From: Bog-756 sp963829235
GTDB lineage: Bacteria > Actinomycetota > Acidimicrobiia > Acidimicrobiales > RAAP-2
DNA length: 64,000 nt
Assembly: GCA_963829235.1 (NCBI GenBank)
Contig: CAWHIF010000009.1
Location: 620,001 to 684,000 of the forward strand
Direction of reading: 5' to 3'
A program made the translations under genes and the position numbers. The notes under the pieces are model-generated. The model did no database searches. It was not told the origin of the DNA and was given only the letters and a program-made list of their open reading frames with translations. Below, piece after piece: positions 1 to 8,255 of the stretch. Numbering within the stretch: the stretch's first letter is position 1; every line of letters begins with the position of its first letter.

Positions 1-47
1 TTTGGCCGAACGTCGGCATACCTTCGACCCCCGAGGAGCCCCACGAG

Positions 48-743
48 GTGCCCAACCCACGCTCGCTTGCGGCTGTCGGTGTGTCCGTCGGCCTCGCGGC
101 CATGGCCACGGTCGTCTTCCAGCCCTCGGCCACCGTGGCCGGGGCGTCGGGGCTGTCCCACTCCCACCAGACGGGCCTGGCCGGGAGGACGGCCGCCCAG
201 GTCGGATCCCGGCTGTTGATCGACAGTCTCTCGGACCCGGCCCCGTCGGCAGGAAGCGGATCCGCTCCGCCAAGCGGCGCCGGGTCTGTGACGATCGCCC
301 TGGCTTCGCTGCACCTCTCGGCCCCCGTCGGGCACCGCCCCGCCCGTCGATCGGCCGTGGCCGCCCGGCCGGCGGTCACGGTTGCGGTCCCTCCCCCGGC
401 GCTTCCCGTACCCACGGCACCGGCGGCTCCGGCACCGGCGCCGCCTCCTCCGGTCGCCCCGGCCGCCCCTGTGCTCCCTGCCGCCCCCGCAACCCCTGTG
501 GCTCCCACCCCCGGCGTCTGGGCCGAGCTCCGCGAGTGCGAATCCGGCGACAACTACACCATCGACACCGGCAACGGGTACTACGGGGCATACCAATTCG
601 CGGCCGCCACCTGGGCGGGACTGGGCTATCCGGGCCTCCCGAACCAGGCCCCACCGGCCGTCCAGGACCAGGCCGCCGCCCAACTGCAGGCCCGTAGCGG
701 CTGGGCCCCGTGGCCCGAGTGCTCGATCAAGCTCGGCCTCTGA
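48..743 (+). CDS. Secreted resuscitation-promoting-factor-like (Rpf) transglycosylase
   Basis: 231 residues starting at GTG, with GAGGAG about nine bases upstream. The N-terminus (roughly 1-35) reads as a signal peptide. Next comes a long Ala/Pro-rich linker (about 95-160), then a C-terminal domain with ECESGDNYTIDTGNG, YYGAYQFAAATW and a final WPEC. This is the pattern of the Rpf/lysozyme-like domain, where the Glu of CESG is the catalytic acid that cleaves peptidoglycan glycan strands. Rpf proteins act outside the cell and promote exit from dormancy in actinobacteria. Placing the domain at the very C-terminus after a Pro/Ala linker is usual for the family. No LysM or G5 domain is visible, so this is a short Rpf type. 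The family call is firm. The physiological role is inferred. Confidence 0.85.
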   Translation: MPNPRSLAAVGVSVGLAAMATVVFQPSATVAGASGLSHSHQTGLAGRTAAQVGSRLLIDSLSDPAPSAGSGSAPPSGAGSVTIALASLHLSAPVGHRPARRSAVAARPAVTVAVPPPALPVPTAPAAPAPAPPPPVAPAAPVLPAAPATPVAPTPGVWAELRECESGDNYTIDTGNGYYGAYQFAAATWAGLGYPGLPNQAPPAVQDQAAAQLQARSGWAPWPECSIKLGL

Positions 744-765
744 ACACCGGGCGATCGGCCCCCGG

Positions 766-2073
766 CTACCCCAACCGGTCGTCCAGCCAGTCGAAGGTCA
801 CTTGCGCGGAGAGCCGGATGTTGTCGGACTGGCAGTGGGTCGAAGCACCGTCGTCGGCCCGGAAGACGACCGCAGCCGCCGGACCTCCGACCCCTTCGAC
901 GAAGGCGTCGAATTGGGCCCGCGGCTCCGGTCCCTCGCGATCGCCGATCAGGGCCAGCACCGGGCACCCGATGGCCGACACCATGCCGTCGAGCCGGTAG
1001 GAGTCCATGGCCCGGCGCCAGGCATGGAACGACGGCACGCCGAAGCGACGGCAGATGGCCCCGATCCCCCACTGCATCTGGCGGGGCATCAGGTCCTCGG
1101 GGACCCCGATGACGTCTTCGGGCCGGATGTCGCGGGACATCCGGTAGACGTCGGAGCCGACCCACGCCTCCATGTACCGCCCCATGTCGACGATCGGTGG
1201 GTTGGCCACCAACGCACCCACCCTGTCATCGGTGGCCGCACTCCGGGCGGCAAAGTACGAACCGAAGCTCTGGCCGGCCAGGGCCACCCGGGCCGGGTCG
1301 ATGTCGAGGCGCCCGGCGAGGTGGTCGATCACGGCACCGATCGGCACCTCGTAGTCGGGTCGGAAGGTCATCTGCGGGTTCAGCCGCATGCACCCGGGTT
1401 GACCGGGTCCGTCGAAGACGAACACGTTCCATCCGCGTTCGGCCCCCGGGGCGCCCAGGTGGAAGTAGAGCTCCTCGGCGCTGGAATCGAATCCTCCCAC
1501 CGCCACCAGGGTGGGCGGCCGGCGGCCACCGGGCTGCCGGTCGCCGACGGCCGGACGGACCAGGTAGCCGGGGAGCGACCCTCCCTCATAGGGGACCTCG
1601 ATCCGCTCCACCGGTGGATCCCGGAGCCGGGCGCCGGCGGCGAAGCAGGCCTGGCTGTGCTCCCCCAATCGATGCCATCCGCCGCTCGGGGCGTCGGCGT
1701 AGTACTCCGCGGTCCGGTAGTAGGTCGACGCCCGCAGCAGGTGGTCCCGGGCACTGACCCGGCGACCCGCCTCGAGGCACGCCCGCCCCCGGTCCTCGAC
1801 CCGCCGGGCCAGGCGCTCGAAGGCCAGGGCCCAGCTGTGTGGGCTCCCGTCGGTGATCTCGGCCACGACGGCCAGGCACTCGCCCACCGTCGAGCCTCCG
1901 TAGTCGGCGACCCCCATGGCCCGGATCAGCTGGTAGTCGAACTCGTCGTCCCGGAACCCCTCCACGCGGACGGCGCTCCTTACGACATCGGAGTCTTCGA
2001 AGGACACGACCCTCAATTTCTGCTCAGACCCGACCCGGTGCCGGTGCGGAGCCTCGCGGCAACTGCTGGTCAT
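766..2073 (-). CDS. Alpha/beta hydrolase (FrsA / dihydroxypseudooxynicotine-hydrolase-like)
   Basis: 435 residues with an alpha-helical N-terminal half (about 1-150) followed by an alpha/beta hydrolase core. The core contains GGFDS (oxyanion-side loop), FDGPGQP, the nucleophile elbow GQSFG and a late Asp-containing strand (CPVLALIGDRE). A long helical cap placed before the core is typical of the FrsA-like / 2,6-dihydroxypseudooxynicotine hydrolase group, which cleave C-C or ester bonds. The substrate cannot be told from sequence. The first Met lies 30 bases from the divergent nitrilase-family gene. A start at one of the Val codons just inside is equally possible because the first ~25 residues look poorly conserved. 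The downstream neighbour is the convergent Rpf-like gene. Confidence 0.75.
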   Translation of the reverse strand: MTSSCREAPHRHRVGSEQKLRVVSFEDSDVVRSAVRVEGFRDDEFDYQLIRAMGVADYGGSTVGECLAVVAEITDGSPHSWALAFERLARRVEDRGRACLEAGRRVSARDHLLRASTYYRTAEYYADAPSGGWHRLGEHSQACFAAGARLRDPPVERIEVPYEGGSLPGYLVRPAVGDRQPGGRRPPTLVAVGGFDSSAEELYFHLGAPGAERGWNVFVFDGPGQPGCMRLNPQMTFRPDYEVPIGAVIDHLAGRLDIDPARVALAGQSFGSYFAARSAATDDRVGALVANPPIVDMGRYMEAWVGSDVYRMSRDIRPEDVIGVPEDLMPRQMQWGIGAICRRFGVPSFHAWRRAMDSYRLDGMVSAIGCPVLALIGDREGPEPRAQFDAFVEGVGGPAAAVVFRADDGASTHCQSDNIRLSAQVTFDWLDDRLG

Positions 2074-2091
2074 TGTGCCCGAAGACCGGCC

Positions 2092-2097
2092 TACCCT
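2092..2097 (+). promoter_or_regulatory. -10-like hexamer TACCCT just before the nitrilase-family start
   Basis: TACCCT ends five bases before the ATG at 2103. With the usual spacing to the transcription start, the transcript would begin at or next to the start codon, a leaderless arrangement. No clear -35 is visible. It shares the TANNNT shape and position with 5225, 20706 and 45120. Confidence 0.35.
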
Positions 2098-2102
2098 GTG
2101 TC

Positions 2103-2993
2103 ATGCGCGTCGCCGCGGTCCAGACGACAGCCGGTCCCGATCGCAGCCAGAACCTCGAGGCGGCCGGTGCGCTGGTGGAAGAGGCGGTGCGCGGTGGTGC
2201 GGCGCTGGTCGTCCTCCCCGAGTACTTCTCGGTGGCCGGGGACGCCGAATTCCTGCGCCGGAACGCCGAACCGCTGGTCGGTCCCACGGTGGCCTGGGCC
2301 TCCCAGCTGGCCGAGCGGACGGAAAGCTGGCTCCTGGCCGGAAGCTTCCCCGAGAGGCCCGCCGACGATGCGGGTCCGGACCGACGGCTGTCCAACACGA
2401 GTTGCCTGATCGGTCCCACCGGGTCGATCGAGGCGGTCTACCGGAAGATCCACCTGTTCGACACCGACGTGGCCGGCGCCACCTTCTGCGAGTCGGCCAC
2501 CATGGCACCGGGCCACGAGCTCCAGGTGACCCGGTTGGGCGGGCCGGACCGACCCGGAAGCCCGGGGCAGGTGCTCGGACTGTCCCTCTGCTACGACCTG
2601 CGCTTCCCCGAGATGTACCGCGTCATGGCGCTGCTCGGAGCCACGGTCATCGCCGTTCCCGCCGCGTTCACCGCGGCCACCGGCCCCGCCCACTGGGAGG
2701 TGCTGCTCCGGGCCAGAGCCATCGAGAACCAGGTGTTCGTGATCGGGGCCGGCCAGGTCGGCCGGCTCCCGGCAGGGATGCCGGCGTGCCACGGGCACTC
2801 GATGATCGTCGATCCGTGGGGTTCGATCCTGGCCGAGCGGACCGAGCCCGATCCGGGCGTGGTCCTCGCCGACCTCGACGCCGGGCGTCAACAAGAGATC
2901 CGCTCTGAGCTGCCCGTTTTGGCCAATCGCCGTCCCGACGCCTACCGTTGGCCCGATGAGGAGACCGGGGGCCCTGGGGGGCGCGGGGGGTAA
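2103..2993 (+). CDS. Carbon-nitrogen hydrolase, nitrilase superfamily (Nit/omega-amidase-like)
   Basis: 296 residues. The nitrilase-fold catalytic triad is visible: Glu40 in LPEYF, Lys115 in YRKIHLFD and Cys163 in LCYDLRFPEMYR. The family hydrolyses amide or nitrile bonds through a Cys thioester. The LCYDLRFPE context and length (~280) match the Nit1/Nit2 branch, whose members repair deaminated glutathione or act as omega-amidases. The exact substrate is inferred only. The ATG at 2103 is chosen because MRVAAVQ is the canonical N-terminal strand of the family. The 3' end overlaps the next gene by 38 bases, suggesting translational coupling with the alpha/beta hydrolase. Confidence 0.88.
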   Translation: MRVAAVQTTAGPDRSQNLEAAGALVEEAVRGGAALVVLPEYFSVAGDAEFLRRNAEPLVGPTVAWASQLAERTESWLLAGSFPERPADDAGPDRRLSNTSCLIGPTGSIEAVYRKIHLFDTDVAGATFCESATMAPGHELQVTRLGGPDRPGSPGQVLGLSLCYDLRFPEMYRVMALLGATVIAVPAAFTAATGPAHWEVLLRARAIENQVFVIGAGQVGRLPAGMPACHGHSMIVDPWGSILAERTEPDPGVVLADLDAGRQQEIRSELPVLANRRPDAYRWPDEETGGPGGRGG

Positions 2994-3864
2994 CGGGGAC
3001 GGGCAGGGCGGCCAGACCGCTGCCGCCACGCCGTTCGAGGTCGGCTTCTTCGACGTGGAAGGTTCACAGCTCTACTACGAGGTCCACGGGCATGGTCCGC
3101 GCGTTCTCGTGTTCATGCACGGGATCCTGATGGATTCCAACATGAACCGCCGGCTGGCCATCGATCTGGCCGCGACCGGCCATCGGGTGATCCTGCTCGA
3201 CCTGCCCGGCCACGGACGGTCGGAGAAGCCCAAGCGGGCCTCGTTCCACCGGATGGACACCTACGCCGAGCACGTGGTGGCGCTGCTGGACCATCTGGCC
3301 ATCGAGCGCGCCGTCGTCGGTGGTGTCTCGTTGGGGGCCAACGTGAGCCTGCTGGTCGCGGCCCAGGCACCGGAACGGGTGCAGGGCATGGTCCTCGAGA
3401 TGCCGGTGCTGGAGTGGGCGGTGCCGGCCGCGGCCATCACGTTCGTGCCCATGCTGCTCGCCGTCCACTTCGCCCGCCCACTGGTCCGCCAGACCGCGTC
3501 GGTCTTCCGACGCCTGCCCCGCACCGGCATCGGCGCCCTCGACAGCACCATGAACTCGCTCTCCAACGATCCGACCGAGACGGCTGCGGTCCTCCACGGC
3601 ATCCTGGCCGGGCCCATCGCTCCCACGGTGCGACAGCGTGCGGCCATGGACGTCCCGGCGCTCGTGATCGGGCACCGGGTGGACCGGATCCATCCGTTCC
3701 ACGACGCCGAGCAGCTGGCCCGGCGACTCCCGCAGGGCCGGCTCATCCAGGCCAACTCCATGCTCGAGCTGCGGGTGCACCCCGAGCGGTTGACCGGCGA
3801 GATCGCCCAGTTCCTCGACGACGTCTGGGAGCCGCCAGTCGAGTCGGGCCGGAAGGTGGGCTGA
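2956..3864 (+). CDS. Alpha/beta hydrolase
   Basis: 302 residues. After about 25 low-complexity residues the protein shows a standard alpha/beta hydrolase core: HGILMDS (oxyanion loop), LLDLPGHGRSEKP, nucleophile elbow GGVSLGAN, and late ALVIGHRVDRIHP carrying the acid residue. The His is probably in LRVHPER. There is no signal peptide, so it is cytosolic. The start overlaps the nitrilase-family gene by 38 bases, so the first residues are uncertain; conserved sequence begins near FEVGFFDVEGS. The substrate is unknown; ester or lactone hydrolases are the most common activity in this group. Confidence 0.8.
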   Translation: MRRPGALGGAGGNGDGQGGQTAAATPFEVGFFDVEGSQLYYEVHGHGPRVLVFMHGILMDSNMNRRLAIDLAATGHRVILLDLPGHGRSEKPKRASFHRMDTYAEHVVALLDHLAIERAVVGGVSLGANVSLLVAAQAPERVQGMVLEMPVLEWAVPAAAITFVPMLLAVHFARPLVRQTASVFRRLPRTGIGALDSTMNSLSNDPTETAAVLHGILAGPIAPTVRQRAAMDVPALVIGHRVDRIHPFHDAEQLARRLPQGRLIQANSMLELRVHPERLTGEIAQFLDDVWEPPVESGRKVG

Positions 3865-3887
3865 GGCGCGCCGCCGATCGGTGCCGT

Positions 3888-4319
3888 TCAGTCCTCGAAA
3901 TCCGGTCGCCGGTTGCGCTTGCGCTCGGACAGCTGCCGTTTCTCCTCCAGACGCCGCTCCTTGGCACTCCGGGAAGGCCGGGTGGGCCGGCGTGGCTTCT
4001 CGACGTGGAGGGCACCGGCCACCCGAGCCCGGAACCGCTCCACCGCCAGCTGCCGGTTCCGCAGCTGTGACCGCTCGTCGTCGACGGCGATCCTGACCTC
4101 GGGGCCGAGGCGTTCGAGGAGCCGGGCCCGCTGCCTCGGCCCGAGGGTCGGCGATCCGGCCACGTCGAAGCGGAGCTCGACCCGGGTGCTCACCTTGTTG
4201 GCATGCTGTCCACCGGGACCCCCGCTGGGACTGAACCTGAACTGCAGCTCGGAGAGGGGGATGGCGAGGGATTGGGTGATCCTGACCCGGCCGCCATCGT
4301 CGCCCGGCACGCCCCTCAC
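3888..4319 (-). CDS. arfB: Peptidyl-tRNA hydrolase ArfB / RF-1-like GGQ domain protein
   Basis: 143 residues. The GGQ motif lies at 36-38 in SPSGGPGGQHANK, followed by a Lys/Arg-rich tail (RSAKERRLEEKRQLSERKRNRR, read in parts). ArfB enters the empty mRNA channel of stalled ribosomes with its basic tail and hydrolyses peptidyl-tRNA through GGQ. Length and layout match ArfB (about 140 residues), not a full release factor. The GTG at 4319 is chosen because it overlaps the upstream stop as GTGA and gives the expected length; a longer in-frame extension would run antisense-like through the FAH gene. It is translationally coupled to the FAH-family gene. Confidence 0.85.
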   Translation of the reverse strand: MRGVPGDDGGRVRITQSLAIPLSELQFRFSPSGGPGGQHANKVSTRVELRFDVAGSPTLGPRQRARLLERLGPEVRIAVDDERSQLRNRQLAVERFRARVAGALHVEKPRRPTRPSRSAKERRLEEKRQLSERKRNRRPDFED

Positions 4320-5197
4320 CACCCGGTCCGGTCTCCTTCGACCGCCGGCTCGTCCACGACCGGATTCGTCAGCTCGCCGACGCCCTCGATGCGCACGGTC
4401 ACCGAGTCGCCGGCGGAGAGCCACCGGGGTGGGTCCTCGCCGGCGGCCACGCCGGCCGGCGTTCCGGTGGTGATCAGCATGCCCACCTCGAGGGTGAAGG
4501 CGGCCGACAGATGCTCGATCATCTGGGCACAGGTGAAGATCATGTCCGCGGTGGTGCCACCCTGGCGGATCTCTCCGTTCACCGAGGTCGACAGGGCGAG
4601 GGTCTGTGGGTCCCCGACCTCGTCGACGGAGACGATCGCCGGTCCGGTGGGGCCGTGGGTGTCGAAACTCTTCCCCATCATCATGGTCGGGGTCCGCCAC
4701 TGCCAGTCCCGGACGCTGACATCGTTGACCACGATGAAGCCGGCCACCACCTCGAGGGCGTGGCGGGCGGGCACGTGCCGGCACCGGCGCCCGATGACCA
4801 TGCCGAGCTCACCTTCGTAGTCGACCGACGAGGACACCCGCGGGACCTCGATCGCCTCCCCCGGCCCCACCACACAGGTCGGCTGCTTGGAGAACCACGT
4901 CTGGAACTCGGGGCGCTCGTGCCCGAGCTCGGCGATGTGGGCGGCGTAGTTGCGGGCGATGGCCAGAAACGACGGAGGATGACGGACCGGTGCGGTCAGC
5001 TGCACCTCGGTGGCGGTCGACCGCCGCGCCCGGCTGGCCGGCGCGCGCCGCAACGCTCCGAGGGCATCGGAACCGAGGGCGAGCAACCCCACCATGTCGC
5101 CGGGCAGCCCGATGGCCGGATCGGTGAGGTCGACGATCTCATCACCGACGACGAGGCCGGTCCGCTGGGCGCCGTCGAACATGCTCACCAGTCGCAC
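4316..5197 (-). CDS. Fumarylacetoacetate hydrolase family protein
   Basis: 293 residues with the FAH C-terminal fold. FLAIARNYAAH opens the domain; metal ligands are visible as Glu128 and Glu130 in DYEGELGMVIG and Asp159 in VNDVSVRDWQ. Later come MGKSFDTHGPTGPAI and TTGTPAGV, all diagnostic. The family comprises hydrolases, hydratases and oxaloacetate decarboxylases acting on beta- or gamma-dicarbonyl acids in aromatic and sterol breakdown; substrate specificity is not visible. The N-terminal ~70 residues form the short domain seen in FAHD1-like proteins. The stop overlaps the ArfB start by four bases. Confidence 0.88.
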   Translation of the reverse strand: MRLVSMFDGAQRTGLVVGDEIVDLTDPAIGLPGDMVGLLALGSDALGALRRAPASRARRSTATEVQLTAPVRHPPSFLAIARNYAAHIAELGHERPEFQTWFSKQPTCVVGPGEAIEVPRVSSSVDYEGELGMVIGRRCRHVPARHALEVVAGFIVVNDVSVRDWQWRTPTMMMGKSFDTHGPTGPAIVSVDEVGDPQTLALSTSVNGEIRQGGTTADMIFTCAQMIEHLSAAFTLEVGMLITTGTPAGVAAGEDPPRWLSAGDSVTVRIEGVGELTNPVVDEPAVEGDRTGW

Positions 5198-5224
5198 GGA
5201 CAGAACCTAGGCGACGCCCGGTCC

Positions 5225-5230
5225 TACACT
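5225..5230 (+). promoter_or_regulatory. -10-like hexamer TACACT before the SDR gene
   Basis: TACACT ends six bases upstream of the ATG at 5237, so the likely transcription start falls on the start codon (leaderless). The identical hexamer precedes the encapsulin-cargo gene at 45120. Confidence 0.4.
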
Positions 5231-5236
5231 CGCGCC

Positions 5237-6007
5237 ATGTCCGATCCGTCTCCGTCACCGTCCACCGCCCGCGACGCCGCCTTCGAGGGACAGACGGTGC
5301 TCGTCACCGGCTCCTCGTCGGGAATCGGGGCAGCCACCGCCCGTCTGTTCGCCGCCTCCGGTGCGACCGTGGTCATCAACTCGTCGACGTCCGTCGATGC
5401 AGGTCGTGCGCTGGCCGGCGAGCTGGCCGGTGCCAGCTACGTGCAGGCCGACGTGTCCGACGAGGACCAGGCCCGGCGGCTCATCGACGAGGTCGTGGCC
5501 CGCCACAGCGGACTCGATGTTCTGGTCAACAATGCCGGCACCACCGAGGTCATCGCCCATACCGACCTCGAGGGCGCATCGCCCGATATCTGGCGGCGTA
5601 TCTTCGACGTCAACGTGATCGGCACCTGGCAGGTCACGGTGGCCGCGGTGGCTCACCTGCGCTCGTCGGGGCGGGGCCAGATCATCAACGTCTCCTCGGT
5701 CGCCGGCGATCGGCCGACCGGGAGCTCGATCCCCTATGCCTGCTCGAAGGCGGCGGTCAGCCATATGACCAGGCTTCTGGCCAACTCACTCGGGCCGGCC
5801 ATCCGGGTCAACGCAGTGGCCCCCGGGCTGGTCGACACCCCCTGGACAGCGGACTGGGACTTCGTCCGCGAGTTCGTCAACGCACAGGCGCCCCTCCAGC
5901 GCACGGCCAAGCCGGAAGACGTGGCCGAGGTGATCCTCGGGTTGGCCCGTTCCGCCTACGTCACCGGAGAAGTGGTGCTGGTCGACGGCGGTCTCAACCT
6001 GCGCTGA
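5237..6007 (+). CDS. Short-chain dehydrogenase/reductase (SDR)
   Basis: 256 residues with a classical SDR layout: cofactor motif TGSSSGIG, NNAGT, the catalytic Ser in NVSSVAG, YACSK (YxxxK) and a C-terminal VDGGLNL. The Asn-Ser-Ser after the second strand (VVINSSTS) in place of an acidic residue hints at NADP(H) preference, which is only an inference. The ATG at 5237 is chosen because it follows a TACACT -10-like element by six bases and leaves a normal N-terminus. Substrate unknown. Confidence 0.88.
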   Translation: MSDPSPSPSTARDAAFEGQTVLVTGSSSGIGAATARLFAASGATVVINSSTSVDAGRALAGELAGASYVQADVSDEDQARRLIDEVVARHSGLDVLVNNAGTTEVIAHTDLEGASPDIWRRIFDVNVIGTWQVTVAAVAHLRSSGRGQIINVSSVAGDRPTGSSIPYACSKAAVSHMTRLLANSLGPAIRVNAVAPGLVDTPWTADWDFVREFVNAQAPLQRTAKPEDVAEVILGLARSAYVTGEVVLVDGGLNLR

Positions 6008-6009
6008 GG

Positions 6010-6573
6010 TCAGACCCCGGCACCGCTGCGCCCCGCCGACTGCCACTCCGCCCGGCTCAGCCTCCAGATACCGTGCGCCGTCTCCGGATAGCTCGACAGC
6101 ACGCGCTCGTCGAGGAAGGTGAGCCCGACACGGCGGGCCACGGCCTGTGAGCGCTCGTTCTCGGGGAGGATGACGCTGAACACCTCGTCCACCCCGATGA
6201 CCTCGAAGGCGTAGGCGATCGATCGGACCGCCGCCTCGGTCGCATACCCCTTTCCCCAGTAGGCGGGATGGAGCGTCCAACCGACCTCCATGCCGGGCCA
6301 GTCGGGCAATTCGGGGCGGTGGAGACCGGCCCGTCCGATGAAGGTCCCACTCGACCGCTCGGTGACCGCCCACTGCCCCGAGCCCCGCAGCTCCCACTGG
6401 CCCCGCCATTGCGCCATGCCCCGCCACGCATCGCTGCGCGAATAGGTCCTCGGCAGCCGCAGCGACCGCCGTACCTCGGGCTCCATCAACATCTCGGTGT
6501 AGGCATCGAGATCCGATTCCTCCAGCGGGCGCAGGGTCAGGCGTTCGGTCTCCAGTGTCGGACAGGCGGTCAT
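6010..6573 (-). CDS. GNAT family N-acetyltransferase (RimJ/RimL-like)
   Basis: 187 residues starting ETERLTLRPLEESDLDAY, the usual opening of RimJ/RimL-type acetyltransferases. Acetyl-CoA binding is supported by VGWTLHPAYWGKGYATEA, the Q/RxxGxG/A-like loop of motif A, and by NERSQAVARRVGLTF near the end. Members acetylate protein N-termini or small amines; the substrate is unknown. It runs convergent with the SDR gene, three bases from its stop. Confidence 0.85.
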   Translation of the reverse strand: MTACPTLETERLTLRPLEESDLDAYTEMLMEPEVRRSLRLPRTYSRSDAWRGMAQWRGQWELRGSGQWAVTERSSGTFIGRAGLHRPELPDWPGMEVGWTLHPAYWGKGYATEAAVRSIAYAFEVIGVDEVFSVILPENERSQAVARRVGLTFLDERVLSSYPETAHGIWRLSRAEWQSAGRSGAGV

Positions 6574-6611
6574 CGGATCAATCGGTCATCCCGCAGGCGA
6601 CGGACGCAGTG

Positions 6612-7049
6612 TCATGTGAACGCAGTGTCGATGGTCAGACCGGCCCGCAGGGTCCGCGTCACCGGGGTCCGGTCGGCTATCTCGGCCAGCCGCCGGCGCT
6701 GCTCGTCGGTGAGGTCGCCGGACACGGTGACGGTGCGCTCGATCCGCTCCACCTTGGTGGCTCCGTCCCCGGTGCGCAGCAGCCGGGCACGTACGGCGAC
6801 CTCACCGAGGACCCAGCCCTTCCGGTTGGCGTACATCCGCAGCGTCGCCGCCGTGCACTGCACCAAGGCGGCGAGGAGCAGTTGGTAGGGGCTCGGGCCC
6901 TCGTCGTCACCGCCCACCTCGGGGCCTTCGTCGGCGACGAAGCGGTGGCGCCCGGCACGGATCTCCCCGCGGTAGTCCTCGCTACTGGTCACCGAGACCA
7001 TGGCGATCGGCTGTTCACCCTCGACCGGTGCGGCCTTTGTCGCCGTCAT
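6612..7049 (-). CDS. OsmC family protein (YhfA-like)
   Basis: 145 residues from the ATG at 7049; conserved sequence begins soon after. The block SPYQLLLAALVQCTAATLRMYANRKGW is recognisable in parts as the YhfA-type OsmC signature with a single Cys in the central helix. Classical OsmC/Ohr proteins use two Cys to reduce organic hydroperoxides. Here only one Cys is visible, so peroxidase activity is uncertain. A start 28 codons further upstream is possible but adds an unconserved tail. Confidence 0.82.
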   Translation of the reverse strand: MTATKAAPVEGEQPIAMVSVTSSEDYRGEIRAGRHRFVADEGPEVGGDDEGPSPYQLLLAALVQCTAATLRMYANRKGWVLGEVAVRARLLRTGDGATKVERIERTVTVSGDLTDEQRRRLAEIADRTPVTRTLRAGLTIDTAFT

Positions 7050-7268
7050 CGGGCCCTCACTTCCATCCCGCACTTCGTAGCATCTCAAAGGTGCGGGCGC
7101 GTAACAGGCCCATGAAAATTCGGATTCCCCCACGCTGGAAGGTCCGCCATGGCCTACTCAGCCGGTTTTGATCGTGCCACAGTAGGGTCGTGGGTACCGT
7201 GACCAGGCCCGAGAGATGGCAACAACGACAAGGACACCCAGCCGTCCGCCACAACCCAGCGGCCCGCC
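7050..7268. other. Intergenic region, divergent promoters
   Basis: 219 bases between the leftward OsmC gene and the rightward DUF4118 gene. It is locally AT-richer than its surroundings (around 7110-7180). A TAGGGT hexamer at about 7183 could be a -10 for the rightward gene. Nothing else is recognisable. Confidence 0.3.
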
Positions 7269-8054
7269 GTGAGCGTCGGCACCTGGGTCATGCTGGCCGC
7301 CGTCGTCGCCCCCATCGCCGCTGCGGCCGTGCTGATCCCCTGGCGGACGCAGCTCGACACGGCCGACACAGCCCTCTTTCTCGTCGTGGTCATCGTGGCC
7401 GTGGCCAGTACGGGCCGCCGGATGGCTGCAGCCACCGCCGCGCTCGTGTCCGCGCTCTCCTTCGACTTCTTCCTCACCCGCCCGTACGAGTCGTTCCGGA
7501 TCACCAGCCACTCCGACTTCATCACCGAGATCTTGTTGCTGGTGGTGGGACTGGCCGTCGGCGAGCTGGCCGCCCGCGGCCGTCATCACCGTGACGCGGC
7601 CTGGCAGGGCCGGCGACAGATGGCCCAGCTCCACTCGGTCACCGAGTTGGCCGCCACCGGCAAGGATCCACAGGTGGTGGTGGCGACCGCGTCGAGGGAA
7701 CTCCTCGAGCTCCTCTTCCTGCGGGACTGCCGGTTCACCGCCAATGGGACCGAGCAGGCCGTGGCCCGGGTGACACCCGACGGCCACGTCACCGTGGGCC
7801 AGGACACGTGGTCCACCGACGACCTCGGGCTGCCCCGCAACGTCGACCTGCCGGTGCGGAGCGGTGGCTGGCTGCTCGGGCACTTCCTACTCACGCCCAC
7901 GCCCGGCAAGCCCGTCTCGTCCGATCGGCTCCTCGTGGCCGTGGCCATCGCCGATCAGGTCGGTGTGGCCCTGGCCGGCGAGGACCCGCCCGACGGACCG
8001 GCCCGGGTGGGTGCACCCCACCCCGGCCCCGGTGCCGACGATCCCGAACCATGA
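7269..8054 (+). CDS. KdpD-like DUF4118 membrane domain with GAF-like domain, no kinase
   Basis: 261 residues. Residues about 5-105 hold transmembrane helices with LSFDFFLTRPYESFRI, which resembles the DUF4118 membrane region of KdpD. The rest (about 115-250) looks like a degenerate GAF-like sensing domain (MAQLHSVTELAATG and a later DRLLVAVAIADQVGVAL). It ends without HisKA or HATPase domains, so it cannot be a kinase by itself. It sits at the far edge of the Kdp locus and could modulate one of the nearby kinases. Alternatively it is a remnant of a degraded kdpD. GTG at 7269 is the only suitable start. Confidence 0.72.
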   Translation: MSVGTWVMLAAVVAPIAAAAVLIPWRTQLDTADTALFLVVVIVAVASTGRRMAAATAALVSALSFDFFLTRPYESFRITSHSDFITEILLLVVGLAVGELAARGRHHRDAAWQGRRQMAQLHSVTELAATGKDPQVVVATASRELLELLFLRDCRFTANGTEQAVARVTPDGHVTVGQDTWSTDDLGLPRNVDLPVRSGGWLLGHFLLTPTPGKPVSSDRLLVAVAIADQVGVALAGEDPPDGPARVGAPHPGPGADDPEP

Positions 8055-8061
8055 GGACGGC

Positions 8062-8184
8062 ATGACCGACCTCTTCTATCTCGCAGCCGTCGTGGCCTTC
8101 TTCGCAGTGATGGTGGGCGTGGTCGGGTGTGCCGGCGCGTCGTGGGCGGCGACGACACCGTGGATGTGGCGGATGGGAAGATGA
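8062..8184 (+). CDS. Small Kdp-associated membrane protein, probably frameshifted
   Basis: As written it encodes 40 residues. It begins MTDLFYLAAVVAFFAVMVGVV, a single membrane helix very like the small protein at 14599-14682 and like small proteins often found next to actinobacterial kdp genes. After about residue 21 the reading frame turns into Trp/Met-rich, non-actinobacterial-looking sequence. The adjacent frame instead continues VCRRVVGGDD and reaches a stop at 8229-8231 with normal codon use. One missing base (or two extra) near 8125-8127 (ggg) would explain this. So the true product is probably about 56 residues ending at 8231. It follows the DUF4118 gene by seven bases. Function unknown. 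Confidence 0.5.
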   Translation: MTDLFYLAAVVAFFAVMVGVVGCAGASWAATTPWMWRMGR

Positions 8185-8255
8185 TCGAGGACCACGAGCC
8201 TCCCGTCCCAGCCGGCCTCGATCCCCGGTAGCGGCGAAGTCCGAGCAGACCGCGA

